From: JAKANT01 sp035502095
Lineage (GTDB): Bacteria > Pseudomonadota > Gammaproteobacteria > Burkholderiales > Burkholderiaceae_F
Reading direction: 5' to 3'
Assembly (NCBI GenBank): GCA_035502095.1
Contig: DATJUX010000036.1
Coordinates: forward strand, 130,947-194,946
DNA length: 64,000 nucleotides
The notes beneath the pieces are model-generated. The model was not told the DNA's origin. It saw only the letters and a program-made list of their open reading frames with translations, and made no database searches. Below are positions 62,150 through 64,000 of this stretch, in pieces. A program made the position numbers and the translations under genes. Numbering within the stretch: position 1 is the stretch's first letter; each line of letters starts with the position of its first letter.

Positions 62150-63064
62150 GTGACCGACGCTTCGTCCGCCGCCCGAACGCTGAGCGTTGTGGCCTTCGCC
62201 ACGCTGCTGCTGATCGCCCTGATGATGGGCGCCAACCACGTCGCGGCGCGGATCGCATTCGACCATGGTGCCGATGTCCTCACCGCGGTGACGTTCCGCA
62301 GCGCGGTGACGGCGCTGGTCGTGAGCGTCGTGCTGCTGGTGCAGCAGGTGCCGCTGCGGCTCGCGGCGAAACACCGGCGCGCGCTGCTCGCCATCGGCGT
62401 GCTGGTGGCCTTTCAGAGCTTCTGCCTGTATTCGTCGGTGGCGCGCCTGCCGGTGGCGCTCGCGCTGCTCGCCTTCAACACCTACCCGCTGTGGGCGGCG
62501 CTGTGGGCGCGCATCGTTTACCGCCACCGTGCCGAGCCGCGCGTGCTGCGCGCGATGCCGGTCATCCTGCTCGGGCTGGCGCTCGCGCTCGACGTGCTGG
62601 GCACGGCATCGGGACTCGGGTCCGCGGCGCAGTGGGGACGTATCGGCAGCGGCGTGGCGTTCGCGCTCGCGGCCGCGGCCACATTCGGTCTCGCGCTGGT
62701 GCTCACGCAGCACGAAGCGGGCGACCTGGACGGCCGCTTGCGCACGGCGACGACGATGGGCCTGGTCGCTCTGCTCGCGCTGGTCGCGGTGGGCGCGCGC
62801 GGCGGCTTCCGGCTGCCGTACGACGCGCCGGGCTGGTTCGGACTCGCAGCGCTGACCTTTCTCTACGGCACCGCTTTCACGATCATGTTCACCGTGCTGC
62901 CACGCCTCGGCGTCGTCGCCAATGCGGCGATCATGAACGTCGAGCCTATCTTCGCGCTGGTGCTCGCGTGGGCGATCCTCGGGCAGTCGATCGCGCCGTC
63001 GCAGGTCGCCGGCGGGCTGGTGGTGGTGGCGGCGGTGAGCTGGCTCGGGCTGCGCCGGCGTTGA
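62150..63064 (+). CDS. EamA/DMT-family transporter
   Basis: A 304-residue transporter with ten membrane helices in two EamA repeats. Family segments are LMMGANHVAARIAFDHGADV and, in the second half, NAAIMNVEPIFALVLAWAIL followed by QVAGGLVVVAAVSWLG. The start is GTG 62150; the upstream residues in the longer frame are polar and unlike a transporter. Members move metabolites or amino acids outward. It is divergent from the DHA2 gene, with 122 bases between the starts. Confidence 0.9.
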   Translation: MTDASSAARTLSVVAFATLLLIALMMGANHVAARIAFDHGADVLTAVTFRSAVTALVVSVVLLVQQVPLRLAAKHRRALLAIGVLVAFQSFCLYSSVARLPVALALLAFNTYPLWAALWARIVYRHRAEPRVLRAMPVILLGLALALDVLGTASGLGSAAQWGRIGSGVAFALAAAATFGLALVLTQHEAGDLDGRLRTATTMGLVALLALVAVGARGGFRLPYDAPGWFGLAALTFLYGTAFTIMFTVLPRLGVVANAAIMNVEPIFALVLAWAILGQSIAPSQVAGGLVVVAAVSWLGLRRR

Positions 63065-63089
63065 GCCGGCAACAGCGCCCGCGACCGCG

Positions 63090-63265
63090 CAGGAATTTCC
63101 GCAGGGCGGCCAGCAACTCCTCGGCCGCTTCCTCCGGAATGAAATGCCTCCGCACGGCAGCGGCCCTCGACGAAAGTCGGCCTTTTCCTTCCGTGTTGCC
63201 CCCACGGCGTGACCGTGTGCATCTCGCCGGTGCTCGCCCCGGATGGCGACCACCGGGCAGCGCGC
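63090..63265 (-). pseudogene. Alpha/beta hydrolase C-terminal remnant
   Basis: Leftward, two conserved pieces appear in different frames. CPVVAIRGEH (63231-63260) resembles the acid-loop region, and HFIPEEAAEELLAALRKFL (63092-63147) is a typical C-terminal end with the catalytic His. The distance between them is about right for the family. The frame changes between them and no N-terminal part exists, so it is a decayed gene end. Confidence 0.5.
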
Positions 63266-63309
63266 GCGCCGAGCCCGGCGCGACCGCAAGTCCCTCGCGG
63301 GCCGGAATC

Positions 63310-63687
63310 CTAGGGCTTGGCGACGTGCCAGACGCCGTTGAACCCGTCACCGGTCTTGTCGCCGGCCATCTTGTCCTTGCTCCACGTATAGAGCGGCTTG
63401 CCCTTGTAGGCCCACTGCATCATGCCGTCGTCGCGCTTGATGACGCTGTAGGAGCCCTCCGCCTTGGCGCCTGCGGCGGCCATCAGCGGCGGCCAGTTGG
63501 TGGCGCAGGGGCCGTTGCAGGCCGACTTGCCGCCGGCGTCCTTGTCGAAGGTGTAGAGCGTCATGCCCTTAGAGTCGGTCAGCACCTTGCCCTTGGCGCT
63601 GTCGCCGGACATGGCGGGCGCTGCGTACGCTGAGCTGGCGAAAGCGAGCGCGGCAACAGCCGCGACCGTGACGAGAATTTTTTTCAT
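63310..63687 (-). CDS. Secreted repeat protein, PF03640 (COG4315)
   Basis: A 125-residue exported protein. Signal peptide MKKILVTVAAVAALAFASS, then two Yx[FWY]xxD repeats: LYTFDKDAGGKSAC and LYTWSKDKMAGDKTGDG. Two Cys (ACNGPC) lie between, and the final NGVWHVAKP is typical. The function is unknown; such proteins are common in the envelope of Proteobacteria. The ATG at 63687 follows GGAGGACACC. It is the last gene in the window that is clearly complete. Confidence 0.92.
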   Translation of the reverse strand: MKKILVTVAAVAALAFASSAYAAPAMSGDSAKGKVLTDSKGMTLYTFDKDAGGKSACNGPCATNWPPLMAAAGAKAEGSYSVIKRDDGMMQWAYKGKPLYTWSKDKMAGDKTGDGFNGVWHVAKP

Positions 63688-63740
63688 GGTGTCCTCCAAT
63701 TGTGGTGTGGGCCTTGCCCGCAAGGACAAATGCCGCCGCC

Positions 63741-63808
63741 ATAGGCCCTATTCCGGCAGCGCGCGGGGAAAATTTTTCCCCGCCGCGGAATATTCGCCGC
63801 CCGGCGGC
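63741..63808. repeat. Cluster of odd-centred palindromes
   Basis: Three perfect dyads lie close together: ATAGG-C-CCTAT (63741-63751), GCGGGGAAAA-T-TTTTCCCCGC (63763-63783) and GCCGCC-C-GGCGGC (63796-63808), with a GAATATTC palindrome between the last two. This lies upstream of the PF03640 gene start. Confidence 0.5.
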
Positions 63809-63838
63809 AAAGGCGGCCCGCAATACCGCCACATACGC

Positions 63839-63866
63839 AAAAAAAGGGGGCCGCATTGCGGCCCCC
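63839..63866 (-). terminator. Rho-independent terminator, leftward
   Basis: Stem GGGGGCCGC / GCGGCCCCC with loop ATT (63846-63866). Read on the minus strand it is followed by seven T. It would end a leftward transcript entering from the right of the window. Confidence 0.75.
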
Positions 63867-63904
63867 GACGTGCATAAGTGGAGGATTGTGGCTGCCGTCC
63901 AAGC

Positions 63905-64000
63905 CTAAGGGAGGAAAAAACAGCAGCCGTGCACGCATCCACTCAACGCGCCCCAGCCGCCGCTCACAAGTAAAATGGCTGTAAATTTCACGATGGATTT
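63905..64000 (-). CDS. Possible 3' end of a leftward gene
   Basis: A leftward frame open from the window edge to TAG (63905-63907). It reads VKFTAILLVSGGWGALSGC, which looks like a lipoprotein-type signal or a membrane segment, and is followed 38 bases later by the leftward terminator. A GTG at 63991 could also start a very short peptide. There is too little sequence to name it. Confidence 0.3.
   Translation of the reverse strand, partial: KSIVKFTAILLVSGGWGALSGCVHGCCFFLP

Noticed and set aside
63975..64000. Rightward ATG at the window edge (MAVNFTMD)
   Set aside because: There is no ribosome site before it, and the leftward frame with a downstream terminator explains the same bases better.

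Overview
The window is about two-thirds G+C and has the gene content of a Gram-negative, most likely betaproteobacterial, heterotroph: an RND efflux operon with a NodT-type outer membrane lipoprotein, several lipoprotein and Sec signal peptides, a PEP-CTERM surface protein, DHA2 and EamA transporters, and dispersed GTCAT...ATGAC palindromic repeats. The taxonomic reading is an inference from gene content. I found no rRNA, tRNA, CRISPR array, IS element or replication origin.

Layout. 1-6.0 kb: the end of an intradiol dioxygenase gene, a rhomboid protease, then a leftward set (SelW-like gene, acyl-CoA dehydrogenase, PhnD-like binding protein, TusA/ferritin-like fusion), and an ArsR/SRPBCC/DUF1801 operon behind a clear palindromic operator. 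6-8.4 kb: a decayed stretch with a frameshifted metalloprotease-like gene, a TonB-like exported protein, and abutting fragments of NTF2-like, phospholipase D-like and ABC ATPase genes. 8.4-14.3 kb: a complete tripartite RND efflux operon. 14.5-16.3 kb: a frameshifted beta-propeller lipoprotein and a PEP-CTERM protein. 16.6-23.9 kb: a leftward catabolic operon (amidohydrolase, alpha-hydroxy-acid oxidase, RraA-like aldolase, threonine aldolase, DUF4242) with a large SARP-type ATPase regulator at its head. 24-34 kb: a serine hydrolase, a GH5 glycosidase interrupted by TGA, an aldo/keto reductase, small exported proteins, an NHL-like propeller, a second SARP-type regulator and a class V aminotransferase. 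34-39.2 kb: an adaptor/permease/ATPase ABC export operon and a ThuA/Gfo-Idh pair. 39.5-43.4 kb: a damaged DUF6701 surface protein and two MgtC-family membrane proteins. 43.6-49.9 kb: a PLP decarboxylase, redox and stress genes (DsbA-like, OsmC, hydrolase, DoxX, LysR) and a secreted hydrolase. 50-64 kb: an acyltransferase, a Na+/H+ antiporter, an F420-reductase-like protein, a WXXGXW lipoprotein, an MBL hydrolase, a DUF899 operon, two transporters, and a PF03640 protein followed by a palindrome-rich end.

The most interesting observation is at 4537-4746 on the minus strand. A 69-residue SelW/Rdx-family protein is readable only if an in-frame TGA is decoded as selenocysteine. The TGA falls exactly at the U of a CxxU redox motif, and a hairpin that fits the bacterial SECIS pattern lies just downstream of it. 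Conventional ORF calling misses this gene.

Several other genes carry single lesions: one TGA at an apparent Trp codon, two one-base frameshifts, and one internal deletion with a frame change. These could be true pseudogenes or errors in a draft or metagenomic assembly, and the sequence alone cannot tell which.
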